NCBI RefSeq assembly: GCF_030253575.1
Contig: NC_080567.1
Coordinates: 38,921,001 to 38,985,000 of the forward strand
Length of the DNA: 64,000 bases
DNA from: Rhododendron vialii
Lineage: Eukaryota > Streptophyta > Magnoliopsida > Ericales > Ericaceae
Reading direction: 5' to 3'
The translations under genes and the position numbers were made by a program. The notes beneath the pieces were generated by a model. The model was not told the origin of the DNA. It did no database searches and was given only the letters and a program-made list of their open reading frames with translations. Positions 32,644-43,827 of this stretch are shown here, piece by piece (position 1 is the first letter of the stretch; every line of letters begins with the position of its first letter).

Positions 32644-33308
32644 CACGCATATGCTCCGAAGTACACAATTTTTTACATAAGCATCGAAAGGAAAGCGGTA
32701 TGGTAGTTCCTCCCAACATTCAGAAGAGTCTAGGAAATTACAAAACATGCTACAGGTGACTAGCAACCTCTTCTGTTTTTTCAGTAGAGCAATTAATTCT
32801 GATGATGTCATCGTACAAACAGGATGGAAATGGACCATACATGGCATATTTATAGATAGGAAAAAAACAGCAGAAAGCCTCAACTTTGTCGTTTTGTTGA
32901 GGTCTTTGGGGAAGACTTCGGAGTCAAGTTTTTATACATAGCCACGAATAAAACCTCCGTTTGAATCTTATGTTGAAAAGGATGGCAACAACGCGTATAT
33001 GCTTTTTGAATTCATTATCAAACTAAAAGAAACTCTTCCTAATTTTCGCGTCACTCTAAGAGCCAGCCGCGGATTTGGATTACTCCATTTCATTATGTAT
33101 TGTTCTCCCTGAAGTTAGTGACCGGACAAACCTCTAATGGCTCTAAGGTTCGAAATATTTGGCCATCATAGGATGCGAACTTACAACTTCTTGAAGAGCA
33201 AGCCCTTTGGTTGCTTTCCCATTTGCAATTGGCCTAACCCCTTGAGGCTGTGTTTGTCCTGGTTAATTCACTCAGAAAACACAACTATAGCATTAAGAGA
33301 AAATCTTC
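32644..33308. other. Intergenic, no gene seen
   Basis: Open frames on both strands between 32641 and 32941 overlap each other and match no family known to me. Confidence 0.35.
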
Positions 33309-33517
33309 TTTACGGAGGTGCTGTAAATAAGTGTTTACAACACTTAATCGTGACCGTCCAAAGTGTTTTGAACGGTCAAGATGTTAATAAAAAAATTTCG
33401 AAGAAGAATCAATTGTGACCTGTCATAATTGAAAACGAAACTAAGCCATTGATTGCGCGAATAAATGGCTGAAATTGGTTGGTACTATAAACAGACTGTT
33501 TACAACACCTCCGTAAA
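33309..33517. mobile_element. 209-bp MITE
   Basis: Terminal inverted repeats of 19 bp: TTTACGGAGGTGCTGTAAA at the left and, inverted, the same with one mismatch at the right. No clear target duplication. A related, more decayed sequence may lie at 60.64-60.79 kb (ATTCACGGAGCCGTG and CCTCCGTAAATA). Confidence 0.6.
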
Positions 33518-34260
33518 TAAGACAGTCTCTAGCATTAAGGGACTAATAGAACTGCCCTAAGCTACTTCACTTCGGTTCAAAGGAAAGTTCATAGTGAAGA
33601 CTGCGAATAAGGGGTCTTTGCCTTCGATGATCCACTGCCCCACCGAATTCATGACACGTAGTCATCGTGACCAATTCAATATTACTTTGTTGATCAACCC
33701 CTCTTGACCACTGACTGTTCAAAGAAAGTTAAATTTCTCTCATTCAAAGCATTTCTATAGAAAATAACTTCTAAAATCCAATTTCAAAAGCATTTTTTCC
33801 AACTAAAAGTCAAGAAGACAAGAAATGGAAACAAAATTAGAGAGGCAAACAACCAATTACAGGATGTGGATATTTATTTTGTTATCGCCCTTGCCAATAT
33901 GATCAAGTTATTGATGCTGATCGACCTTTCAATTATTTGTACTATGATGGAGTATTTTTCATGAGCAATCCAATACTTAATTTTTACAGACATAGAAACT
34001 TGCACAAACAAATAGAGAAGTGGCTCGAATCATTCTGAAAATGGGCCGTACTACACTAAAATCTTGCTAACAACTACTCGTACTATGTGTTTTTCCGTGT
34101 CTTCCGTCGTGATTAAGATCAGTGGGTCACTGTTAACCGTGTGGACCCACCACTCAAAGACTTTATTTTGGGACCTCACAATCCACGTTAACTCAAGTCT
34201 TTCTTCATGATAGCTACGGCCACCCAAGAAAAATCAGTAAATCACCAACCCAGTAAGTTC
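33518..34260. other. NAC gene upstream region
   Basis: No gene seen. A CGTATAAATTAA TATA-like box lies at 34262-34273, just beyond this stretch and about 150 bases before the NAC start. Confidence 0.4.
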
Positions 34261-34420
34261 TCGTATAAATTAAACCCTTAGTGCACCCTTCTCTGTGTGC
34301 ATGGGCATGTTAAAGCAGACTGCCTTGCTATCCATACAGGTTACAGACGGGGACAAAAACCCAGTTAATTAGTGATCGATCGGTAGACGTTAATTATTTG
34401 CAACCACTCTAGCTAGGCTA

Positions 34421-34613
34421 ATGGAGGAATCAACAAATGATCAGCTTGAATTGCCGGGATTTCGGTTCCACCCCACGGAGGAAGAGCTTCTCAGCTTCTA
34501 CCTTAAGAACATGATTTTCGGGAAGAAATTATACTTGGATATAATTGGTTTCCTCAACATCTACCATTATGATCCTTGGGACTTGCCAGGTATCCATTGT
34601 GTTCTAAAGTTTC

Positions 34614-34672
<59 letters not shown>

Positions 34673-35561
34673 TGTAATTAATTAGACAATGTTGTAACAG
34701 GGCTGGCAAAGATTGGGGAGAGGGAATGGTACTTTTTCGTGCCAAGGGACAGAAAACATGGTAATGGAGGGAGGCCTAATCGGACCACTGAAACTGGGTT
34801 TTGGAAGGCTACGGGTTCGGACCGCAAAATACTGAGCTTATCTGATCCAAAAAAGATGATAGGTTTGAGAAAGACTTTGGTGTTCTATATGGGAAGAGCA
34901 CCGCGTGGTTCCAAAACTGATTGGGTCATGAATGAGTATCGTTTGCCTGATACTCTCACCTCTCCAAAGGTATATTGTTTAATGTTTTTTTTCTTCTCTT
35001 CTCCAAAGGTACCTTGATTTGTGTGTAACAACCTTGCAATTACTTCCAAACCAATGGATTTAATTGTATTAATTTGGCTTATTTAATAAAGTACTACAAA
35101 TTCTATTGCAGGATATAGTATTGTGTAAGATATATAGGAAGGCAACCTCTTTGAAGGTGTTGGAAGAGAGGGCAGCAATGGAATTAGAAGAAATAAAGAC
35201 AACCACCAATATTCATGCCCCTCAACCTTCACCTCCACTAACATCACCAACCGACACATTCTCCTTTTCCGCTCAATACAAGGAATACTCGGCGGAACCA
35301 ATGGCCATGAGGGACATGGCATTCAGTAAAGAAGAAGAAGAGCTAGTTAAAGTAGAACGAAATGAGTATGAAGAAGCAGATGAGAGCAAAGGGACTACTA
35401 CTACTACTTCTCTTCGGTTACCATGGCACAAAGAAAAGTTGCCAGAGCTGCAAGTGCCTAGGGTGAGCATGGACTGGACCCAAGACTCCTTTTGGACGCA
35501 GCTAAGGAGCCCATGGCTTGACAATTTGATGACGCCATATGCTAATGCACTCAACTTTTAA
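34421..35561 (+). CDS. NAC domain transcription factor, three exons
   Basis: Exons 34421-34589, 34701-34969 and 35112-35561 join to 295 residues. The NAC domain covers about residues 11-160, with all five subdomains: [63 protein letters not shown] and [20 protein letters not shown]. This domain binds DNA and dimerises; the protein should act in the nucleus. The C-terminal part is acidic and Ser/Thr-rich and ends in [18 protein letters not shown], a likely activation segment. The three-exon layout is the usual one for NAC genes. Intron 1 holds a TA microsatellite (34618-34668). The exon 2 donor (CCAAAG|GTATAT) is repeated 39 bases downstream in the same frame, allowing a 13-residue longer form. 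The subgroup is not certain; I give no symbol. Confidence 0.93.
34618..34668. repeat. TA microsatellite in NAC intron 1
   Basis: About 25 TA units; open frames through it are artefacts. Confidence 0.95.
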
Positions 35562-36323
35562 GGTCGTTTTTCATCAAGGCTAAGTTAAGCAGAGATTCGC
35601 AATGTAGATATATTACTCCCGCATCCTTGATAGGGCCAGTGAACTGTCTTTATGATCAGCTGTCTTCACAGTGGTGAATTTGAATAGAAACTTTGAAGTG
35701 ATGATTTTTAATTACTAGAATTTAAAAGAGTCCACTTTTGTGACTCATTATCTGTAATTCTACTGGCTAGTTACTGATACTCCAAGAAGAAAGACAGCTG
35801 CACAAAGCTTAATTAATGATTCGGAATTCCAATGAGAATCTCACAATTTTCTTATCAGGTCAAATAATTTGTAATTTGGTTTGGGACAATTGGAATCTTG
35901 ACAGCTTTGCTATTATTTTATTTTTTGGGGGGGTCTAAGCACTATCATTATTTTTTAATAAATGAAACTCCGTGTGGCCTTGAGTCCATGATTATACCCA
36001 AGTTGATCTGTTTAGATTTGAGAAAGCAAGAAATAGAAGAGAATTAACTTTTTTGAGGAAAGGGAAAAAAATTAACTATGACTACTTATTTAGTTCCCTT
36101 TATACCATTACCTTTTACCCTTTTAGTGCTTAATTAATTAATGGTGTGGTTCCTTTTCGAATCATTGATTTAGCTTACAATTGGGCATTGAACATCAGAA
36201 GTAATAGGAAGAAGCTAAAATGATATTGAACATCGGTAATCATTTATATTCAGATGGTATATGCTACACGAGTATTTTCTTTTGCGCAAGTATGAACAAC
36301 TAATCAGAAGACTTTTCTATGAA
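35562..36323. other. Convergent spacer between NAC and DUF241
   Basis: 3' flanks of two convergent genes; no gene or repeat with clear ends seen. Confidence 0.4.
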
Positions 36324-37247
36324 TCACAAAATTTTGATTCCAATGATACCGAACCACGATTTTCTTGCCTTGCGATTGAGAATGTTGAGGAGGGAAACTC
36401 TAGTTTTAATTAAACGTCTGAACAAGCATTCTAGTCCTTGTTCAATATCTTGAATGCTCAACTCCGTCTTTTGCAATAGATTTTGCACTTCCTCCACCTG
36501 GATTGTACCATCAAATTTGCTTGTCTTGTGACCTTTGAGCGCATTTAACGCAACATCAACTTTCTCAAACTCATTTGTGTTTGTTTCTTCGTCTTTGGAT
36601 TTGGATAGCACCAAAGAAAAGCCATTCAGCTTTGATTTCACCTTTGTCCCTGACAGATTGGAAAACAAGGACTCAAATACTGCAATGGTGGTTGCTTCAA
36701 CCTCCTTTAACAATGTAGCAATTGCCACAGTGTCGTGGTCATTGTGCGAATCTGAGATGCTGTTCTTGCTTTTGAAACTCTTCATAATCTTTAGGGACTT
36801 TTGGATCTCTTTTGTAGCGTTCTTTCTAGAGTTCAAGTACCCTCCCAACTCACTTCCATCTCTTCTTCTCCGCAAGGTCAAAAGAAGTCCTTGCAAATCT
36901 TGCTTTGTTTGTGTGGAGATATCTTTAGCAATGGCACAGAAGTCCAAAAGCCTTAGAAATCGGTCAAGCGCATCATCTACCCATTTCTCGTGGCGTTGTT
37001 GGGAAAAGACTTGTTGAGTGTGTGGCAATACAAGGGAGTCATCCAGACACTCGTACAATCCTTCGAGGACACTTAGCCTCTCGGCAACTGATGATAGCGA
37101 TGAAGAGGTAGATCCAAAAGCCCTTAGTCTGCATAAATGCTCATCTCCTTGAGGAATGAGCGGGTGAGGCCTAGAGGGCAAGCTGATAGAGCGAGCATGG
37201 TAACCGGATTTTGATCTCAAAGGAGAGGAACTCATTTTGTTTTGCAA
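36324..37247 (-). CDS. DUF241 family protein
   Basis: Single-exon gene for 307 residues of the plant-specific DUF241 family, whose biochemical role is unknown. The N-terminus has the family's SGYHARSISLPSRPHPLIPQ-like segment (about 14-33), followed by ASTSSSL-type linkers and an all-helical body (LEGLYECLDDSL, WVDDALDRFLRLLDFCA, TKQDLQGLLLTLRRR, VAIATLLKEVEATTIAVFESL). The usual end SLLNILN is followed here by 16 further codons (RKARKSWFGIIGIKIL), where both sister genes stop within one or two codons. The start gives MQNKMSSSPLRSKSG; the second Met (residue 5) matches the start of the sisters better and may be the real start. TATATATA at 37328-37336 lies about 80 bases upstream. Confidence 0.9.
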   Translation of the reverse strand: MQNKMSSSPLRSKSGYHARSISLPSRPHPLIPQGDEHLCRLRAFGSTSSSLSSVAERLSVLEGLYECLDDSLVLPHTQQVFSQQRHEKWVDDALDRFLRLLDFCAIAKDISTQTKQDLQGLLLTLRRRRDGSELGGYLNSRKNATKEIQKSLKIMKSFKSKNSISDSHNDHDTVAIATLLKEVEATTIAVFESLFSNLSGTKVKSKLNGFSLVLSKSKDEETNTNEFEKVDVALNALKGHKTSKFDGTIQVEEVQNLLQKTELSIQDIEQGLECLFRRLIKTRVSLLNILNRKARKSWFGIIGIKIL

Positions 37248-37393
37248 TTGGGAATAAGGCTTAGAAGCTGAATTTGCAAAGTAAAACTAATGAGTTGGGT
37301 TGTGTTCCTTTCTTCATTGTCATAGGCTATATATATACCACTGAGAAAAGGAGACAAGGAATCTCATCCATTCAGCAATCACATGAGTGCAGC

Positions 37394-37895
37394 GTGATTG
37401 TGATTTGGATCTATATGCTCTAGCATAGATGATTGTGCAACGTCTCCCCCAACCAGGACTCAGTTTGACACATCAATTTTTTTTAATGCAATACTGTCCA
37501 TATTGGTAGATAAAAAAATGCAATGCACGAGTGGCATTAGCACACCGGCTGTCTCCTCTTGCCAGAAAATATTATTGCCATATCTTCGTTGTTCATTGAG
37601 TTCTATTCAACATTGTGGATCCACGAATGCACGCGTTGTGTGCCAATCGTGTATGTTTTATTCATATTCTTTAGCCTATATTCTTTGAGCAGTAACAAAA
37701 CTAGCCTTTAAAGGGCAATTTAATTTACTGATTCATTAGCATCAGATTGATGAATATGTAAGATTGTGGGAAGGAGACATAAGGAATCCTTCCTCTTGTA
37801 TTATAAGTGAGTGGTAACGTGATTTTAAATGAGATCTAGGTGCTATATATGTTGCCAATGTTCATGTAATGTCCCCTCCCAATCCTTCTTACCTT
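37394..37895 (-). promoter_or_regulatory. Two upstream modules of the first DUF241 gene
   Basis: Proximal copy at 37394-37456 (GTGATTTGGATCTA, then GCAACGTCTCCCCC and AACCAGG). Distal copy at about 37807-37895 (AACGTGATTTTAAATGAGAT, then GCCAATGTTCATGTAATGTC and CCCTCCCAA). The same pair recurs before each sister gene. Function unknown; conservation in tandem duplicates is compatible with shared descent alone. Confidence 0.5.
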
Positions 37896-39053
37896 GGAAA
37901 ATCACAAGTACACCTTAACATATTAAAATGGTTCGCATATTGTGCAATGCACTAGTGGCATTAACTCACTTCCTTTTCTCTCATGAGATGGGATTAACAG
38001 GGGTGTCACTATTCTGAAAGAATGCCAAGACGACAAGTGTGCTTGTTCACTAGTTTGTATGCTATTCTTTGTTTTTATTTTTATTTTACAGTACTTGTGA
38101 AACTATGACAAATCAAATGGTAATAAGATGTGATTTTGCTGTTTAGAGGCCTGTTCTGAAAAACCAGGCAGGTAACCAGGGAGATCCACTTGGATGTTGC
38201 CACGTCTTTCTGTGATTTACGTATAGAGATGGAATTTCCTAACTCTTGTAATCAGACAATCAGTGTTAGATCATCACCTTCAGACAATTGGAATCTCCAC
38301 ACATTTCAAATCATTAAACTACATAGAATCCACATGTGGCCTCAGTTATAACAAATGCATTATGTGATCTGAATATTTTAATACAAATCAGACTGTCATA
38401 ACTTGGTATAAATAGAATACAGCAATGCGTTGTAAACTTACAATATTTGGTTAGTTGGAAAATATATAATCTGAATGATCCTCCATACTGAAAGACAGCT
38501 GTAAAAAGCTTGAATTCGTGATTCAAAATTTCCATGTGAATACCATAAATCTTTTTATCAGCTCAAATAATTTCTCATTTGCCTTGTGACATTGAATCTT
38601 GATAGTGTGCTATCGTTAACTATGTGTTCTTCCCGGTGCTTTGATTAACTGAATTAGATCTGTTCAAAATTTTGAGAAAAAAGTAACAACATGGGCGAGT
38701 TTCATCGTGTTGAGGACTACGTCTGCAAAAAGTTAAAAGTTACTTTTAAGAGAAGGAATTTTTAATCACTTTAAATATATATAGAGCCGTTTCCCATAAT
38801 TGCGTGGTTGGTGTTGGTATTGTTCGTTTAGTTTACAAGTGATATTGAACAGAAGATGTAAATGGAAAGAATTGATATACGGAGTAGTACTGAAAATGGT
38901 CACAAGTAAATGGTTTGTCATCTCATGATAGATACAAGTGTATTTTCTAAAACTCATTCATGTATGCGCAAGTATGAAGCTAAGCACAAGCCTTTTTCCT
39001 CTGATTTAACAAAAATTTCTGCTGCACACGATGTTGCACCATGATCTTCTAGG
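37896..39053. other. Spacer between DUF241 copies 1 and 2
   Basis: No gene seen. Contains the 3' flank of the middle copy and short chance frames. Confidence 0.4.
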
Positions 39054-39937
39054 CTAATGGTTGAGAATATTAAGGAGGGAAACTCTGGTTCTAATTAAAC
39101 ACCTGAACAAGCACTCAAGTCCTTGTTCAAGATCTTGAATGCTCAACTCCATCTTTTGCAATAGATTTTGCACTTCCTCCACCTGCATTGTACCATCAAA
39201 TCTGCTGGTCTTGTGGCTTCTGAGCGCATTTAATTCAACATCAACTTTGTCAAACTCATTCGCGTTTGTTTCTTCGTCCTTGGATTTGGATAGAACCAAA
39301 GAAAAGCACTCAGCCGTGATTTTACCTTTGTCCCTGACATATGGGAAAACAAAGACTCAAACATTGCAAGAGTAGCCACTTCAACATCCTTTAACAAGGT
39401 AGCAATTGCCAGAGTTTCATGGTCTTTGTGCATATCTAAGATGGTTTGCTTAAATTTGATACTCTTCATGTTCTTTAGGGACTTTTGGATCTCTTTATTC
39501 GCTGCCTTTCTAGAGTTTATGTACCCTCCTAACTCATTTTCATCCATTCTTCTGCGTAAGGTCAAAAGAAGGCCCTGCAAATCTTGCTTTGTTTGTGAGG
39601 ATAAATATTTAGCAGTGGCACACAAGTCCAAAAGCCTTAGATATCCGTCTAGCACCTCTTTAACCCATTTCTTGTGGCATTATTGGGAAAAGACTTGTTG
39701 AATGTTTGGCAATACGAGGGAATCATCCAAACGCTCATACAGTTCTTCAAGGACACTTAGCCTCTGGGCTTGCAATGATAACGAGGAAGAGGTAGCTTCG
39801 GAAGCCTTAAGTCTGCACAAATACTCATCAACTTGAGGAATGAGAGGGTGAGGTCTACAGGGCAAGCTGACAGAGCGGGAATGGTAACCGGATTTTGATC
39901 TCAATGAAGAGGTATCCATTTTCCTTTCAAATTGCAA
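39054..39937 (-). pseudogene. DUF241 pseudogene, middle copy of the tandem
   Basis: Close paralogue of the 36.3-37.2 kb gene, nearly full length, but with two breaks. At about 39677-39679 a glutamine codon of the sister (VFSQQRHEKW) is TAA, an in-frame stop, after which the same frame goes on with CHKKWV and LDGYLRLLDLC. Near 39295 one G is missing from the sister's GGC codon, shifting the frame in the KVKSRLSAF-LVLSKSKDEE region; the correct frame then runs to SLLNILNH and a normal stop. The few lesions and the high residual similarity suggest recent loss. A TATATATATA box remains at 40022-40031. A truncated 85-residue N-terminal product is the most it could make. Confidence 0.85.
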
Positions 39938-40021
39938 CTAAGGCTTAGTATTAGAAAATGCAATGTCAAATTTTGTAGATTGGAAATTTGGTTGTGTAAC
40001 TTCCCTCATCATCATGGCCTC

Positions 40022-40533
40022 TATATATATAACAGGTTGATGGAGACAAGGAATCTCTTCATTCAGCCACCACCTGGCAGCAACGTGATCATGATTTGGA
40101 TCCATCAGCTCTAGCGGAGATGTTTGCGCAATGTCTCCCCAAACCAGGTCTCAAATTGCCCTAGAAATTATTTTTAGTGTTAGTATTGCACGTGGTGGTT
40201 GATTAAAAATGCAACGCATGAGTGGCATTACCACACCGGCTGTCTCCTCTTGTAAGAAAATGTTAGAACCATCGATATTTTATACTTTCCATTCATCAAT
40301 ATGGATCCATAATGCACACAACATGTGCAGATATTTTAAGTTTTATTCAATGTTCTTTAGGATATACTCGTGGATTAGTAACAAAACTAGACTTTGAGGC
40401 CAATTCAATTTCCTGATTCATGTTCCAGCAGACATAACTATACCTTTCTCTTGTATTATAAAAATGAGGGGTATCATGATTTTGAAAGGGATGTAAAAGA
40501 ACTATGTTGGCAATGTTTAGTAATGTCTGCTCC
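40022..40533 (-). promoter_or_regulatory. Promoter region of the DUF241 pseudogene
   Basis: TATA run at 40022-40031; proximal module at 40083-40147 (ACGTGATCATGATTTGGATC, then GTTTGCGCAATGTCTCCCC); distal module at about 40447-40533 (ATCATGATTTTGAAAGGGAT, then GGCAATGTTTAGTAATGTCT). The phrase CACACCGGCTGTCTCCTCTT at 40232-40251 is also found before the first gene at 37541-37560. Confidence 0.5.
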
Positions 40534-41438
40534 CTAACTTGCCGCTCGTTTCTTTAAACCTTGGTAGATGAGAGACACATCTTAACATGTTAGAGTAGCC
40601 CATACTTTTATAAGCAAATGCACGAGACGAGAGGCACCGACACACAGCGCAAATCTTGCAAGAAAATGCCAGCACCATTCTTCTTGCAAGTGTGTATGTT
40701 CATGTGTTTGCATCTTTGAGTACATTTTGTCTGTGTTTTTTGCACAAGAATTGGTAAATCAGAGATCCAATATGTTGTGATTCTCCTGTTGAGGGCCTGT
40801 TTTGAATGATTTTTCAACCAAATTAGGAAGGTAGCCAGCAAGATATACTTTTTTTTTGCCACCTCTTCTTCCATGATTTTACAGAAATGGAGTAATCAGG
40901 CTGTTCTCCGAACGGAAAGACACCATTCTTCTTCCATGATTTTACTGTATCAAATTTGTGACTAGACGAACATGTGAACCTCACTATATTTTAAACCAGT
41001 GTTTGTTCATCACCTTCAGGCTCGACATCTACGAAAATTATTGAACTACATAAAATCCTCACGCGACCTGAATTATAAAACATGCACGATTGGTTATACA
41101 TTCTAATAATTTCAATAAGATCAAAAAGAGTTCTTACCATATTTCTTGAACAATGAGCTCATTCAACACGTCATGCTTCCTTCCCCTGACATATTTCTCT
41201 CAGTTTCATGTCGGCTACTAAAATTTAAATAAGAAAGATGTAATGAGATATTACTTTTATCTTCACGTGGTTGATGGATAAAAGGTCCAAGAACAGGAAA
41301 GAGTTAAAGTATAATGGATAAGCCAAAATTTTCATAGATAGTGGAGAAATCACGGGTATATTTTCATTTCAAGTATAAATATCTAACTTCTATGCTTTTC
41401 TCTGTCTAATTACACTTTGGATGCCCATAATTTTCTTG
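40534..41438. other. Spacer between DUF241 copies 2 and 3
   Basis: No gene seen; a minus-strand frame at 40608-40874 has no family resemblance. Confidence 0.4.
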
Positions 41439-42332
41439 CTAGTTGTTTAGACTGTTGAGGAGGGATACTCTGGTTTTGATTAACTGCCTGAGCAAGCGCT
41501 CTAGAACTTTTTCGACATCTTGAATGCTCAATTCCAACTCTCCTAGCTGGCTTGGCACTGTCTCGATCTTTGTATTGTCGACAGATTCCATTGGCTTACC
41601 ACGAATCAGAGATTGAACTGCTGCATCAACCTTCTCAAACTCGTTGATACCTGTGTCTTTGACTTGACATGATGCACTCATCTGGTGCATAATTTTCGAA
41701 ACCAAAGACCATCCACTTCCCTTTTGCACCTTTGTTCCCACAGCACAAAACAACAATGACTCCAACACCCCAAGAGTGAATTGTTCAACGTCTCTTAGCA
41801 TGCTGAAAATGGCAACAGCTTCATGGTCTCTGTCAAAATCTGGAACCATGTCTTTTTTCCGAATGCTCTTCAAATCCTTCAGCAACTCTCTGATAAGCTT
41901 TTTGACCTTATTTCTAGAGGTCAAAAATCCCCCAACGTTATTTGAATCCCTTTTTCTCCGCACGACTGAATGAAGTTCTTTTACATCTTCCTTGGTCTGT
42001 GACAAAACTTCTTTAGTGGCTGCACAAGCATCCAAGAGCTTGAGATAACCATCCAACGCCTTATCGACCCATTTCCCATTACATACTTGGGCTAAGTTTT
42101 GCTGATTTTGTGGGAGTAGAAGTAAATCATTGACAGAATGATATAAGTCTTCAAGGCCAGTTAATCTGTTGCTTATGGATGATAGTGAGGAAGAGGTAGC
42201 TTCGGAGTCAGAAGCTCTTAGTCTACATAAATGCTCATTGAATTGAGGAAAGACGAGGGGATAAGATCTTGAAGGAAAGCTAACAGAGCGGGCTTGGTAA
42301 TGGGATTTTGATCTCAAGGGAGTGGAATCCAT
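41439..42332 (-). CDS. DUF241 family protein
   Basis: Third member of the tandem, 297 residues, single exon, intact. It begins MDSTPLRSKSHYQARSVSFP and ends SLLNSLNN. The body shows the same blocks as the sisters: LEDLYHSVNDLLLLPQNQQ, KWVDKALDGYLKLLDACAA, TKEDVKELHSVVRRKRDS, then a variable serine/methionine-rich stretch, and IQDVEKVLERLLRQLIKTRV at the end. It is the most diverged of the three, so the duplication that made copies 1 and 2 is younger. Predicted all-helical and without signal peptide or membrane span. Function unknown for the family. TATATATATC at 42421-42430 lies about 90 bases upstream. Confidence 0.9.
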   Translation of the reverse strand: MDSTPLRSKSHYQARSVSFPSRSYPLVFPQFNEHLCRLRASDSEATSSSLSSISNRLTGLEDLYHSVNDLLLLPQNQQNLAQVCNGKWVDKALDGYLKLLDACAATKEVLSQTKEDVKELHSVVRRKRDSNNVGGFLTSRNKVKKLIRELLKDLKSIRKKDMVPDFDRDHEAVAIFSMLRDVEQFTLGVLESLLFCAVGTKVQKGSGWSLVSKIMHQMSASCQVKDTGINEFEKVDAAVQSLIRGKPMESVDNTKIETVPSQLGELELSIQDVEKVLERLLRQLIKTRVSLLNSLNN

Positions 42333-42420
42333 TTCTTTTGCTTGTGATTCGAGCGTGGCTTAATTACTAGTGGAATTGCAAGAACAAATACTATCTGCCC
42401 TCCACTTTAGCATATGGTCA

Positions 42421-42900
42421 GTATATATATCTACATCATTGGCGTGTAGGTGACACAAGGAAGCATATCCTTTTCAACTTATCTGCGAAAACGTCACTAG
42501 ACTTGGATCTAATATCCTGCCAATGTTTACGGAATGTCTCCCCACCACCTGGCTCTAGCTAAACCACTACTCAGTTGTTCATCTCTTCCAATCCCCCAAT
42601 GGTTTGTGTTTGTTGAATGTTGAATAAACCATATAAAATGCAATGCACGTGGGGGATGACACGGTTTCTTTATTTCAGGCAAAAAAAAAAGAAAGAATAG
42701 AAAGAGATGCCAGCACAGTTGACAATATTGATCGATTAATTACTCTTAAAGTTGAGAACCAGAAGGCCAACCCCATTGTTGGTACGTGTGAATGTGAATA
42801 AAGAAAGTCCAAATCCATGTGTGAATGTGATTACATATAGAAATTGATCTAAACAGTGTCTCAGCTATGTTTACGTGATGTCTCCCTCCCACCACGTCCC
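42421..42900 (-). promoter_or_regulatory. Promoter region of the third DUF241 gene
   Basis: TATA run at 42421-42430; proximal module at about 42487-42557 (ACTTGGATCTAATATCCTGC, CAATGTTTACGGAATGTCTC); distal module at about 42812-42900 (GATTACATATAGAAATTGAT, GCTATGTTTACGTGATGTCT, CCCTCCCACCA). These are the best preserved versions of the repeated module. Confidence 0.5.
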
Positions 42901-43827
42901 CCCAGCTCACTACCAATTATTTCTCCTCAACACAGACAAGCCTATCTTAACACGAACGGGTACTAATCTAATCTAGCTTATCAATGAATTGCACGGGCAA
43001 CACAACATAGGTGGGTATTGGATAATTTTGATACTCCTTCGGCAGTAGAACCAATCTCTGATTGATCAGCTAGACTATGTGAAATTCAAAACCTCTTTTA
43101 CCCTTTTCAGCCTCCGGGCCGCAATTTAGTGTTAGTCATTGGAGCTATCTAAAACTGGGATATCATAATTCTGAGGAATCCACCAGATCGAATATCAACG
43201 GCAAATCAATTAAACTGTGTTAAGCACACTGTCATTTGCAAATAAAATGCAGGAAATGTGGCAAGAATAGCAGTTACCAAAGAATGGCAGCAAGTACATA
43301 GATTTGGTCTCATAATGCGCGGGCGGATGAGGAAGCACGAGCGCGAAAGAGTCTTTCAAAAACGTCACAAACAACTAAAATTCGTGAGTGCAAGAAGTGA
43401 GAGCGCGAGCCTAGAGCAAGCATTGAGAGTGGGAGCGAATGCTGTTTTGAAGGATTCTACGACTAAGAGTAGGACCTGTATCTTTCATTCATGTAAGTAC
43501 ATTTTTTACTGGAGAGGACGTATTCACTCACTCACACATACAACTCGCTCGTGCAAACTGGAACGTTAGGAATCAAGTCTTCATTTGCAGATTAATTTAG
43601 GCCCACGAGGATACCCGTTTTATAAATTATTAAATGGCATTGAGATTCCCAATAGTTTGAAGGGGGAAACACCTGTCATTTGAGTGTTGTATCATGCCCA
43701 TACAATGGCAGTTACTGGGTACCTCGTGTGCATATTATTTATTCTCAATACTGTCTGAACAAACCATGATCAACTAATTGTTTTCAAAATTAAAAAAAAA
43801 TTAAAGATTACTAAGTGCTAAGCTGGG
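42901..43827. other. Intergenic, no gene seen
   Basis: A plus-strand open frame at 43258-43569 (103 codons, rich in Arg and Lys) matches no family I know and lacks supporting context. Confidence 0.35.

Noticed and set aside
43258-43569. 103-codon Arg/Lys-rich plus-strand frame as a possible small gene
   Set aside because: No family resemblance, no promoter or splice context, and composition fits chance in this region.
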